Assembly: GCA_010093605.1 (NCBI GenBank)
Contig: MU004193.1
Span: 1,775,368-1,795,902, forward strand
Length of the DNA: 20,535 bases
Reading direction: 5' to 3'
DNA from: Lophium mytilinum
Lineage: Eukaryota; Ascomycota; Dothideomycetes; Mytilinidiales; Mytilinidiaceae
Positions within the stretch are counted from its first letter, which is position 1, and the number at the start of each line of letters is the position of its first letter. The notes beneath the pieces are model-generated. The model saw only the letters and a list, made by a program, of their open reading frames with translations. It had not been told where the DNA came from and made no database searches. Shown here in pieces: positions 1 through 10,271 of the stretch. A program made the position numbers and the translations under genes.

Positions 1-96
1 AAACCTAAACTATATACTAAAGATAGAACTATATTAACCTAGAAAAACCCTACTACTCTCTCTAATATCTCTACTATAGTAGATACTATATATCTA

Positions 97-778
97 CTAC
101 TCTATATAGTCTAGCATATCTATATCCTCTTTCTTATCTACTATAAAAGTAGAAGGTTCTACCTCTTTAGGGGTATAGTATTCTTCTTCTACTATATCTA
201 TATCCTCTTTAGAACTAGAACTTTTAGAATCTTCTTCTTTAATAGAAGAATTATAGAAATAGTAGTTCCATTCTCCTATATACTTTCTAAGAATAGTTAG
301 TTAAACTCTAATTAAGTTATATATACTAAACTTACTTAGATAATCTAATAGTTAGATTCTTAAATCCTTGAAATTCCCTAGATAAATCCTTACTATCTCT
401 TAGCCACTCCTTATAGTTAATACTTCCTTTATATACTTTAGCAAAAAAGAAAGTATTTCCCTTAGGATAGCTAATTATAAGGCAGAAATCTTTAAGCTGG
501 AACTTTCTACCTAGATTAATAAGGTAGCTAGTAAGACTATCTAGCTTATCCTTATTAACTAGAAACCCTAAGTAGCCTATAGTAATAGGGCTATCTTTTA
601 CTTTAATATTATAGACTTCTTTTCCTAGGCTAGTAGTAGTAGCAATAGTATAGTCTTTAAGTACCCTAGTTATAAAGAATCTAGCTCTAGAAAGGCTAGA
701 AAACTTATAATCTAGATTCTTCTTATAGCCTTTAGTAGAAGATCTAGAAGAATAGCGTTAGGAGTTATAGTAAGGCAT
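97..778 (-). CDS. Two-exon hypothetical protein, 210 codons, one internal TAA
   Basis: I do not recognise the family. Exon 1 runs 778 to 336 and exon 2 runs 286 to 97, joined across a 49-base intron (335-287) with a GTAAGT donor, a CTAAC branch site about 10 bases before TTCTTAG, and matching phase. The spliced frame is 633 bases, ATG to TAG. The only break is a TAA at codon 7 (758-760), best explained as a RIP-converted Gln codon. The product starts with a Ser/Arg/Tyr-rich stretch (SRSSTKGYKKNLDYKF), has a mixed central domain with the patches KFQLKDFCLIISYPKG and YKEWLRDS, and ends in an acidic Ser/Glu/Asp-rich tail (KSSSSKEDIDIVEEEYY). I see no signal peptide or membrane segment. Codons are strongly A/T-ending. 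Such a long frame with an in-phase intron in RIP-like DNA suggests recent or continuing coding constraint. The ATG choice is tentative: another GTAAGA...TAAATAG intron-like stretch lies just upstream (about 781-832). Confidence 0.65.
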
Positions 779-839
779 AGCTATTTAGTATTATTAGTTA
801 GAATTTATCTTCTTAGTAGATATAGCTTCTTACCTATAG

Positions 840-1740
840 ATTCTACTTTCTATCTAGAATAGAATAGTATAGAGTAGAGTAGATATCTAGAAAGATAATA
901 AGATAGATAGTAAGTAGAGATAGTATAGTATAGTACTATAGAAGTAGAAAGTAGAGATAGCTAAATAGAATAGAAAAGTAGAAAGATTATATAGTTAGAA
1001 AGAGTAAACTAAGCTAACTATTATAGTATTAGAGTTTTTCTAAGTTTAGAATTAAGTACTTAGTTTAGGGGTTATTAATCTAAATAGAATAGAGCTTAAT
1101 ACTCTAATATAATAGCTAAGTAGATTAAAAACTTAATAGCTAGAGTTAAAAACCCTATTACTATTAAACCCTAGTATTTAACCTAGATAGTATAGGGCTT
1201 TACTAAAAAGAAGATTTTTTAATATAGAAACTATAGAATAAAAATATAAAGTATAGTATTTAACCTAGAGAGTAGAGTTTTTTACTATAGAGCCTAGTTT
1301 TTAACCTAGATAAACTATAGTAGGTATAGAGGTTTAATACTAGCTAATAGTAGTTAACCTATATAGTATATAGTAAATATAGTTTTTTACTTAAAAGTAG
1401 AGTTTTTAACTAAGATAGACTAGAGTAAGTATAGAGGTTTAATACTAGATAGTAGTATCTAATCTAGATAGTATATAGTAGATATAGTTTTTAACTATAA
1501 AATAGAGTTTTTAACTACTCTAGTATATAGTAGATATATTAGTTTAATAGTAGCTATAGTATTTAACTAGAGTATTATAGTTATAATAGTATTAAAAACT
1601 AGTTTATTAATAGTAGTATTAATATATTAATTAAGCTTTAATAGTTTACTATACTTTTTAATATTCTACTTAGGTTATTAACCTAGGTTTTTAACTACTA
1701 ACTAGATATACGCTAACTACTAGCTTACTTTAACTTAGGT
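840..1740. repeat. A+T-rich RIP-type sequence with a degenerate tandem repeat
   Basis: No gene is visible. The stretch is almost entirely TA-rich words (tatag, tagta, agtag). A degenerate tandem repeat of about 105 bases is visible from about 1320 to 1530: GTATAGAGGTTTAATACTAG at 1324 returns at 1429, each copy followed by a similar TAGTATATAGTA...TATAG block and TAGAGTTTTTAACT; a partial third unit follows near 1530. Motifs of the type TTTAACCTAGA recur from 1170 onward. This looks like an old subtelomeric repeat heavily eroded by C-to-T change. Confidence 0.5.
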
Positions 1741-2300
1741 ATAAAATAACCTTCTATCTCCTTCTAATTTTCTTTTCTTTTCTTACCCTTTACTCTACTA
1801 GTATTACTTAGCTACTTATTTAAGCTTATACTATTATCTATCTACTATTCTAAGCTAACGCTAGCTTACTCTTTTATACTTTAACTACCTATCTATCTAC
1901 TATCTACTACTACTTAAACTTCTATTCCTTTTACTTTTAAAGTAAGTAAGTTACTATAATAGATTTTTATTTATACTAACTAGTATATAGCTTTAAAATC
2001 TAAACTCTAAAAAAAACCTTTTAGCTAAGTTCTTTTTATAACGCTTTTATTCTATCTAACGTTCTACTTTTATTCTAACTCTAGTAACTCTTTTTTCTTA
2101 TCTAACTCTTTAGCTTAAACTCTCTATCTAGGTAATACCTCTTTTTTATCTAACTTTATAGGGTTTCTATAACGCTTCTATTCTATCTAACTATCTAGCT
2201 TTACTTTTTACCTTCTAACTCTATTTACTCTATCTATCTATCTAGCTACCTTCTTATACTTTAGTAATTTTTCTATAGTAAGTTATTTCTTTAGATTCTT
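1741..2300. other. Pyrimidine-rich tract upstream of the OrsD-like remnant
   Basis: I see no gene here. The plus strand is dominated by C and T (TCTATCTACT, CTTTTCTTTTCTTACC). A partial direct repeat, ATAACGCTTTTATTCTATCT near 2038 and ATAACGCTTCTATTCTATCT near 2169, has a spacing of about 130 bases. Its position immediately 5' of the OrsD-like frame would fit an eroded promoter or leader, but no specific element can be defined. Confidence 0.35.
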
Positions 2301-2349
2301 TCTTATACTCTTTAGTATTAAGCTAATATATATTTAGAATAGCTAAACC

Positions 2350-2905
2350 TTTAAAATAGACGCATTACTATCTAATAGTAAGATTAATACTGCAGAAGTT
2401 ATAGACCTAGTCTATAATTTAGAATATAATCTAGAATATAAGATTATAATCTATAAAAGTTGTAATATAGTTCTAAATCCCTTAGCTAATATTAAAGAAC
2501 ATTTAAACCATAAGTATAATATTACTTCTTCTACTACTTCTAATATAGATAATCTATATAAAGACTTAAAAGACTTAGAAATTTCTAATAAAGAGGATAT
2601 TTCTATACCTTCTAATTATAGTATTTACTTTGCTAGCCTACCTATAGTAGAAGAATTTAAGTGTACTATTAAAAAGAATAGTAATTTACCTAAATGCGGC
2701 TTTTTTACTAGTAGTAAGAAAGTACTACATGTACACTTTAATAAAATATATAATCTTAATAATATCTATAAGAATATAGATTTTAATCTAATAGGAGAGT
2801 CTAATATATTAATGTAAACATTCTTTACTAATAATAGAAATATTAGATACTTTATTAGTAGTCTATCTAGACTAGTTGCTATAGATCAGCTATATTATAG
2901 AGGCT
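2350..2905 (+). pseudogene. OrsD/DUF3505-like C2H2-type zinc-finger protein, truncated at its 3' end
   Basis: From 2395 the frame reads LVYNLEYNLEYKIIIYKSCN followed by VLNPLANIKEHLNHKYN. This matches the N-terminal block of the fungal OrsD family (Pfam OrsD, formerly DUF3505), which carries a C-x2-C...H-x3-H finger. The second finger block is also recognisable: EEFKCTI, then LPKCGFF and VLHVHFNKIY. Several zinc ligands read as Tyr (YKSC for CKxC, HKY and NKIY for a final His), which is what CpA/TpG-to-TpA change does to Cys and His codons. Breaks are TAA 2344-2346 just upstream and TAA 2815-2817; reading through the latter, the frame continues (TFFTNNRNIRYF, LVAIDQLYYRG) to TAG 2904-2906, beside the interstitial telomere tract. 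The start is lost or unclear. OrsD proteins are known from secondary-metabolite clusters and are abundant in fungal subtelomeres; the biochemical role is unknown. Confidence 0.8.
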
Positions 2906-2908
2906 AGA

Positions 2909-2922
2909 GGGTTAGGGTTAGG
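2909..2922 (+). repeat. Interstitial telomeric repeat
   Basis: GGGTTAGGGTTAGG is about 2.3 units of the same TTAGGG repeat, in the same orientation, as the chromosome end at 20421. It begins where the OrsD-like reading frame ends and is followed by the degenerate GTAGGGAG. It marks a probable former chromosome end or an insertion junction. Confidence 0.85.
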
Positions 2923-2969
2923 TAGGGAGAAGCAAGTTTAACATAGAGAAAATCAACCTTTAAGAATTG

Positions 2970-3835
2970 CGTGCAGCATAACCTTGCACCGCCGCATTTA
3001 ACCACCACAACGTGAAATAGAGTATGCATGCAAAGAATAATACTTAGAACGCAATGCAATAGCGTTCTATTAACTTTGATTTAATTTACAAGCTGTGGTG
3101 GTGGCTTAAGGTAGGTATAGAGAGGCCGTAGGGTGCGCAGGCATAGAATGGAAATTACTTAAAGGGTTTAGCGTAAGAACAGCCTCGCGCTTAAGAATTA
3201 GTGCAACTACTACTGCATGCAACTACTATAACGTAGTATAGAAGAAATATATAAAGGATTATATATAATATGTAATACAATAGCAATCTATTAACTTAGA
3301 ATTAATATGCAGGCTATAGTAGTAGTAGCAGTTACATATAGAGGTAAGATTCTAAATAATAGAAGTTACTTAAAGAGTTTAGCGTAATGCTAGCCTTACA
3401 CTTAATAAAGACCTTAACCAGCGCTGCATGGAACCACTATAATATAAGGTTAAAGATATTTACAAGGAAAATTACTTATTATATAATGCAACAGCATTCT
3501 AGCAATTTAGAAATATTTTACAGGCTGTAGTTATAGCTCTAGGTGGGTGCAGAGGGTAGAAGGGTAAGGGAAGAGGGCAGCCAGCAGCGTAGAGTATAGC
3601 CCTATAATTAAGCAGCCTTTCTACCGCTGCATATAATAACTTCTAGATATTAAGATACTATAATAGAGCTATAATACTATATATAGTATACGTAATTAAA
3701 TTTAAAGCATTATAGAAAAGGCGAAGTCCTAGTAGTAGGTGCCTATAGAGGGTAATAGATATAATAGAAAGAGTTTTACGTTATAATAGCCTTGCCTTAG
3801 CACAGGTTGCTGCTAGATAGTATTCTTACGTAATA
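2970..3835 (+). repeat. Four diverged tandem units of about 210 bp
   Basis: The anchor CCGCATTTAACCAC (2992) recurs as CTGCATGCAACTAC (3213), CTGCATGGAACCAC (3424) and CTGCATATAATAAC (3627), spacings of about 221, 211 and 203 bases. A second anchor, CAATAGCGTTCTATTAAC (3057), recurs at 3278 and, weaker, at 3489. A third, TTAAAGGGTTTAGCGTAA, is near 3160 with a relative near 3370 and a weak one near 3766. No ORF is present. The units keep more C and G than the DNA to the left. They start just inside the interstitial telomere tract, as subtelomeric satellite repeats do. Confidence 0.75.
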
Positions 3836-3927
3836 GAAATTTTAGCCGCATTAAATAAAATATATAAAGTAAAGGGCAGAATACAGTTTATATAATATTT
3901 ATAGATAAAGCAATTAACAGGGCTACC

Positions 3928-3954
3928 GCAGGAAGCCTTCCTGCTAGGGCCCTT
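3928..3954. repeat. Palindromic repeat, copy 1
   Basis: The core GCAGGAAGCCTTCCTGC is a perfect 17-base palindrome and is followed by TAGGGCCCTT, the right arm of the family found in the helicase introns. The left AAGGGCCCTA arm is missing here. It lies about 190 bases upstream of the ATG at 4142, so it is not in an obvious intron. The 3955-4141 interval holds no other feature I can define. Confidence 0.8.
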
Positions 3955-4141
3955 CCCCAGCGACCTTAACCGAGTGGCCGTATCCGTAAGGGGTGTTAAA
4001 ACGGGTTAGGCGGGGTAAGCCCTATAATAAGAATGTTAATAACTCCTTGTTTTTAACTAATTACACTCCCTAACCGCTTTCTGCTCCTTAGCTCTATATT
4101 CTAAACTATTATCCCCCTTACTACTATACCTAGTAGTTAGC

Positions 4142-7100
4142 ATGGGACGCCCCCAAAAGTACTAGAATAAAGAAGAGCGAAAAGTAGCTAAATTACGTTT
4201 AATAGTGGATTTGAACCGACGCAAGAGAGATAAAAAGAAGAGGGCTGTAGACTAAACAGCTGCAGCAGGAGAGGCTAGTAAGCCTACTCCTACTTCTATT
4301 CTAGATCCGTTTCTAATTATCTTTAAAAACCCTAGAGGTCTTTCTAGTATAAATATTAGGGCCCCTTATCCTACCCGCCCTGCGCCCACGCCCTTTTAAC
4401 AACTAATTGCACCTTAGGAGCCTTTAGAGGAAACTATTGCACAACTTATAATTAGTATATCTTTTATAATCTTCTAGTATTTACGGTTAGGTTCTAATAA
4501 ACTTAAGTAGAACCCGTCTTAATAGAAGAATTATTACCTTCTACCTCTACTTAATCTACGCAATACACTCCTCCGCAGCGGTCTACCTATAGTAGTACCC
4601 GTTCTACTATTCCTTCTATATCTACCTAACCTATGTAACCTACGTAATATACTTCTCTATAGTAGTCTACCTATAGTAGTATCTATTCTACTACTTCTCC
4701 TCTATCTACTAAATCCACCTAATATTCTACTCTAGGGCGGGCTACTTATAGTAGTACTTATTCTCTCGCTCCTCTAACCTTTTAACCTACTTAACTAATA
4801 TAACTTTCTTATACCTAGCAGTCTACTAGCAGTAGTACACGCTCTAGTAAGTTAAGAGCGGCCTAATATATACCTGAAATTTAAAGCAATATAGAATTAA
4901 CGGAAGCTGTAGAGTAAGATTAGAGTAATAGTAGTAAGTATGCTATTATATAGACTATTAAGGGAGCAGCAGTTAAAGAAGAAGAAGAAGCGGCTAAAGA
5001 AAGCAAAGCAAATAAAGAAGTAGCCTAAGTAGATAAAGAAGTAGAAGAGGCAGTATTAGAGTTACTATTACCTGCATCTTCCGCGTTATCTTCTTATATA
5101 CCTGCGTTACCACCGCCTCTAGATGCTAGAGAGGTGTTGCCCTCTCTATTACTACCTTATAGCGTAGGGACACCTTAGTAAGCCGCAAATAATAATAATA
5201 GAGCTCCGGGCTAGGTTCTACCCGCTATATACTATCTCTATAAAGCGTTTCTTAAACCCGCAGCTATACTATATATATATACAGGCGTATATACTATCCT
5301 TGCCCTCTAGAATACTCTATAGACGGCTATAATACTACGCGCAAGTTTACGCGCTTAATAAACTATAGCGGCTTCTACTTCTGTACAACTAGAACTAATA
5401 ATACAATGCTAAATACTAGCCCTTATTACTGTATTACTACTCTACGTACTTGCGCAAATAACTAATAAAGAGATTATAGCGGAATTATTCTTAGCGCAAT
5501 AAAATAAGGCTGTAGAAGTGCTCTCTAGAATAGACGCTGCGGAATAAATAGATAAGGAGGAAATGCTAGCTAATATAAGTCGGTTTATGCAACTAGCGCA
5601 TAACAACGGTTGGGTTTAGATAGAGTGGTACGCTGCCTTATTATCTCTCCGCCTAACGCCAGTAACTGAGGTTGTAGAAGAGGAATTTACCTAATTTAAG
5701 AATAAGGTAGAAGCAGGTATAGATGTAGATAAGGTATTAGATAATAGAGTTAAAGAGGGTAGAGAAGGTATATATACGCAAGGACAGCAAGACACTATAG
5801 ATAAATTACCGGGTTTACTTAATAAAGTTACGCTGGAGAATTAAGGCAGTAGGGTAGATAATACAGCCTTAAATAGTAAAGGCAATAGCAAGATTATAGA
5901 TAAAGTTATAGATAAGATAGACTCTAATAGGTAAGTATTATAAGCTCTACAGTTTATATAAAGCTAATATACGTAGGCATAATAATCTATTAGTAAATAC
6001 TCCACATGCAGTAAGTATAATCTAATTAGTATTAGAAGTCCAGTGTACTTACTATATGTCTTAACTCTTTCTATTTAGATAATATAGTAGCTAATATTAT
6101 AATATAGTAAGTAACTATACAATAATTCCTTAGAGCAAATCTCTTAGCCAAGTTACTAGCTTTCTCCTAGCTTAGAACCTTCCCTTCTAACAAGAGCCTA
6201 TTACAGCTAATGCAGCCTTCTATTTAATAAGCTAACTAGAGCTATTATAGAGAGAGGATAATCCTAACAACTTTAATAATGTTTTATAGAAATTAATATT
6301 AAGCGGAGAAACTAGTAATATAGAAACTCTAAGGCTTAGTTTTATAAGGTCTAAAGCTAGCTTTATAGTAAATAAAGAGATTAAAATCTAGCAAGTATAT
6401 AACATTAATAGCGTTATTATCGGCATCTCTACTTTAGCGGCCTATAATTTATACTTCTTACTATCTCTACAACCGTTCTTTCTCTAAAGTATTACTTAAA
6501 ACTAATATATTATAATACGCGGCTATAAGCTCTATATAATAAAGTAGCTTTATATAGGGCACGGGTGTAAGCATTAATTTAAAACTTATGTGTTTTTCCC
6601 CTAGATGCCGACACTAAATAAGTAGAAGGGCGACACTTTGCATCTACTAGATACAATGCAAGCAGCTTAGCTTAATAATATTATCTTACCTGCAGTAAAG
6701 TATACTCTAATACCCGATAAGTAGCAGTATATACTATATAGTTTTAATATTATACGGGGTAAAGTAAGCGTTAAGAAAGAAAAATATATAATATTATCTA
6801 GAGACTCTTATATTAATACTAAGTATACAATTCTATAGTATTAACTCCGAGAATTCTGGGACCAAGTTCTTTACAACGCAGAAAACTTTGCAGGAACGGA
6901 TACTATACCCGAAGATTTATTTAAAGGAGTATTTCTAGTAGTCTTAGGTTATAATCTAAAAATAGTATATAAGTCCTTAAGTATAATTTAAAGCAGGGAT
7001 TAGCTACTATGTACTTTAACCACTACTTTTAATAAAAACCTAATTAATATACTAGATAAGGGGATATAGGTTAACTATAGATATAAAGATGTCCTAACTA

Positions 7101-9451
7101 CTAATTAGCTAGATACTGGGGTTACCCTTCTACGTAAAACTAGCTGCAATAACCACTAGGCCACTTACTTCTATAATAGCGAAAAAGAAAAGATTTATAT
7201 AACATTATACCCCTACTATCTTACCTAGGGCGCGTTATCTCTAATAGTAGAGCTCTAAGCAGGCAACTATAGCCGTATTAGTAGTATAGCATATAATAAA
7301 ATCTATAATAGTAATAAGATTATGCTTAAGTTACCTGTTAAGGATATTACGCCCTTTTGTAATACTTAACTAGAAGCTCTTGCATTCTTAACTAAAATAA
7401 TTAAGCGGTAGTTTAAAGTAGCAGGTGGCTCTAGAGGATTATTAAAAAGAAAACAGCTTTAGGATAGTCTTGCTGCTATTCTCTAACGCCACTATACTAT
7501 ACTCTGGAGAGACAGACACTTATTCTATAGGGTTTAAACCGAGTTCTAAGTACTTCTTACTATACTTAAGCAACTTAAAGAAAGCGCAAGTCCCGAATTT
7601 ACTATAAAGGATGGGCTGGATAATAGTAGCGAGCCTTATTACCCCTACTGGGTTCTTTCTATAGAAGAAGTTAATGCCTTTACTATTGCAAACCTTAATT
7701 GCTAGGTATTTCTTTTCTAGGTACTGTCTCTTTAGGTTACCCCCGGGCGTAATGCTAGGCATATAGTAACACTAGATAAATAGCTAGTAAATAGTTATTT
7801 AGCATCTCTTTATATCCGCCTTGCGTAAATTACTGCTGGATGTAGTAATCCCACTTAATTATCTATACTGTGGAAAAAAGAGTAGATAAATTAAAAAGAC
7901 CCCCGGAATCCTGTAACCTTATATAGCCTTAGGTTATTAGACTCCCTTAAGAAGTATAGCATAGCTTAGCTAAAGTTAGAGTACTTAGATTAGATAATAA
8001 TGCCCCTATAACTTAGCCCTTAAGGCGTTAATTAACTACAAGCCGGCCTTAGAAATTAATTCCAAGCTACGTTTACTAAAGCTCGGATCTAGGTATCTCT
8101 TACTAGGGAGGATATAGAGATGCAGTATCTATAGTATGGTATTATAGTATAGTACACGCTAGCTATTTAACGCAAAAATAGGACTAAAGTGTAAAAAGAT
8201 TGGCGATTAGCACCGCTATGGATAGGTAAGGCAGCTGCGCTTATTATTAAGGCATACTATACCGATATATACGAGCTTCTAAGTAGACAGTATATAGGAG
8301 AAGACGGAAATACTAAGACGCGACGGGAGAGTAAAGAACTACGCGACTAATTTCTTAAGAGTATTCTAAATAGATCTATAGTTGCGCTTTATCCTAATAT
8401 GCTTATAAAGCTATATAGAAAGTTAGAACTTATAGTAAGCTACGCCTACGTGCGGAATATAGCTAGAAATAGTAATATAAATTATCTAAGGCACTTAACT
8501 AGACGCTAGATTAATTAAGTCTGGCCGCTGTTTAATATTATAGATCTAGCTGCAGAAACTTAAAAATGGAACAACAGTTCCTTCTGCATAAAATTGCGAA
8601 GATTAAATGCAATAATTAGAAACGAAGCGTTACTAAAAACAGTAGAATAATTCCTTAATAATCTATAAGCAAGAGCTGCCTTATTACTCTAGGTTCTTCT
8701 AAGATATAATAATAATAAAATTTTAACCACGCGTTAAGCTAAATAAAACAACTCTAAAGATACATAAGATAATATTAGGGGAAGAGATGCAATTATAAAT
8801 ATATAGTAGATCTATATGCAACTACTAAATAGCTACTACTATAAGGTAGCCTAACTAAGCTAATATATTAAAGAACAGGCTTAAGGGGGGGTAGTTAACC
8901 TTAGCATGGACGTAGTTATAAAGGAAGTATAGAATATAACCTAGGGAAGCCTAGGAAAGTTAAAGATAATAACAATAGAGGATAATATTATAGGCCCTAG
9001 GGGTTAAGTTAATCTAAAACATGTCTAGCTTAGGTTTAAGCACTGTACACTAAATAGCCCAAGGGCTTATTTAGGCAGGATTCTAATAATTAAAGAATTC
9101 TGGAATTATTTAGTAATATAGAAGGAGCAAGAGGGGGATATAAGTAGTTAGTTATTAGATAAAGAGTATAAGTATAAAGAGAGTTTAGGTAACTATAGCT
9201 TAGAAATAGAGGACTTGGAGGACTCGGGGTAAGAGGCCTAGAAAAATAAGGCTTAAGTAGAAGAGTTCTAAGAAGCATATAGATTTAAGCGTTAATAGGT
9301 AGACTGGCAGGGGCGGCGTTATAAAGAAGAATTATTAACGAGGAAGGTAGTAAAGTAATTAGTATAAGATGTAAAGGGCGTTAGTAGGAAGGCTTCTAGC
9401 TAGGCTCTTATATAGTACGCAAATGCTTATCTAGTAGGTGCGTAGCGGTGA
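4142..9451 (+). pseudogene. Very long unknown protein remnant (about 1,600-1,700 codons), RIP-degraded
   Basis: I do not recognise the family. The ATG at 4142 opens MGRPQKY, then a basic stretch (LNRRKRDKKKRA) suggesting nuclear or nucleic-acid contact, then a Ser/Thr/Gln-rich repeat block (about 4535-4860), an acidic Glu/Lys coiled-coil-like segment near 4975-5060, and helical sequence to 5930. Likely introns are 5931-5976 (GTAAGT...ACGTAG) and 6011-6078 (GTAAGT, TTAAC, ATTTAG), with a small phase-compatible exon between them. Beyond about 6130 long readable stretches include LREFWDQVLYNAENFAGTD, MLKLPVKDITPFCNTQLEAL, YYPYWVLSIEEVNAF, KDWRLAPLWIGK and NINYLRHLTRR. The last frame (about 8930-9449) has only TAA/TAG breaks and reaches a TGA at 9449-9451, which CpA-directed RIP would not create, so this is probably the true stop. 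Frame changes near 4490 and 6080-6130 are unresolved introns or indels. It lies directly upstream of, and in line with, the SNF2 pseudogene. Confidence 0.6.
4535..4860 (+). repeat. Degenerate coding tandem repeat, Ser/Thr/Gln-rich
   Basis: With TAA/TAG read as Gln, one frame gives repeated blocks of the form QYTPPQRSTYSSTRST, QYTSLQQSTYSSIYSTT, QYSTLGRATYSSTYS and a weaker fourth, at a spacing of about 80-110 bases. It is a disordered low-complexity linker inside the unknown long protein. The frame is offset from that of the ATG at 4142, so an intron or indel lies between about 4480 and 4530. Confidence 0.6.
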
Positions 9452-9555
9452 TATATATAAGAAGAGAGGTAATAATAGGCGTGCTTAATATAAGTAGTAA
9501 AGGGCCCTAGTAGAAAGGCTTTCTAGTAAGACCCTTATACTGTAGGCAAATAGTT
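9373..9555 (+). repeat. Palindromic repeat copies 2 and 3 in a 126-bp tandem duplication
   Basis: Copy 2 (about 9373-9410; core TAGTAGGAAGGCTTCTAGCT) and copy 3 (9499-9537; AAAGGGCCCTAGTAG then AAAGGCTTTCTAGTAAG) are offset by 126 bases. The flanking sequence is also shared: CAAATGCTTAT (9420) and CAAATAGTTAT (9545). A segment carrying the palindrome was therefore duplicated in tandem. Copy 2 lies inside the last readable frame of the long unknown protein and copy 3 lies beyond its TGA. Several Cs are now T, as RIP would do. Confidence 0.7.
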
Positions 9556-9880
9556 ATATAATAACGCGCGATGTTCTATTAACCTATCTTAGCGCAGTGC
9601 TATATTACTAGAACTAGGTAATACGTAGCGTAGTATTGTAGATTAACCGTAAATATTCGCATATTAGTAAAATTAAGTAAAACGCCGATATATTTATACC
9701 CGCGATATTTTAACCTTATATAATATATAGCCATTACGTTAACCTTAAGAGTTAACTTAAGTAGTTTACTATTAAAGGCTTAGCGTCTTAGCGGCCGGCG
9801 GCTATTAGCCCGGCCGCCTACAAACTTATCCGCCGCCTAGTAGCTTTAACTTTCTTACTTCTATACTAACCTCTCTTTCT
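9556..9880 (+). promoter_or_regulatory. Intergenic region with GC-rich inverted repeat, likely upstream of the helicase gene
   Basis: There is no gene. The main structure is a perfect 8-base inverted repeat, GCGGCCGG (9791-9798) and CCGGCCGC (9810-9817), separated by 11 bases and standing out from TA-rich surroundings. It lies about 65-90 bases before the inferred start of the SNF2 gene. Paired CGG/CCG triplets resemble binding sites of fungal Zn2Cys6 activators, but this is inference. The rest (TATATAATATATAG near 9720) is A+T-rich. Confidence 0.35.
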
Positions 9881-10135
9881 ATACTACTGTACCCCTATTA
9901 CTTCCACTTATCTAGCTACCTGCGGAACGGTTGCGCGCTAGACCCTTACTTGCTAGACGATAGTTAGCAGCTTTCTAGCTACGTTGGAGCCGTAATTGGC
10001 TAGTTTTAGGCGTCCTTTTAGCTAGCGGTTAAGCCTTTTAGTAAGTTTGCTGTCTAGTAGGTAAAATTAAGTTACGTTATAGCTAATTCTGCTAACAGGT
10101 TTATTCTATTGCAATTTCTCTAAGAGTGGAGTAAG

Positions 10136-10200
10136 GTAAGCGTATTATAAGGATTGTTGCAGGAAGGCTTCCTGCTAGGGCCCTTTGCTAGTCTTAGTAG
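10136..10200 (+). repeat. Helicase intron 1 with palindromic repeat copy 4
   Basis: The donor is AAG|GTAAGC and the acceptor is TTAGTAG (10197 or 10200 both keep phase 0). The palindrome copy is at 10159-10186: GCAGGAAGGCTTCCTGC then TAGGGCCCTTT, with an intact right arm and no left arm. The intron is about 65 bases long and removing it joins QFLQEWSK to ISLPQF. Confidence 0.7.
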
Positions 10201-10271
10201 ATTAGTCTGCCTTAATTTTAAAGATGCGGCGGCAGGAAATATTAAGAAAATAATAATACTAAAAATACCCG

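Noticed and set aside
2970-3835. CRISPR-like or tRNA/rRNA array
   Set aside because: Units are about 210 bp, diverged throughout with no spacer structure, and show no RNA-gene signatures; the host is eukaryotic.
6567-6604. A 38-base intron (GTAAGC...CCCTAG) in the long unknown gene
   Set aside because: Too short for a typical fungal intron, and the frame is continuous across it with only RIP-type stops.
7520-7762. 80-residue minus-strand ORF
   Set aside because: The plus strand here is the readable frame of the long unknown protein (YYPYWVLSIEEVNAF); the minus ORF is a shadow.
9090-9278. 62-residue minus-strand ORF rich in Leu/Tyr/Ser
   Set aside because: Reverse of an acidic Glu/Lys/Tyr-rich plus-strand segment of the long unknown protein.
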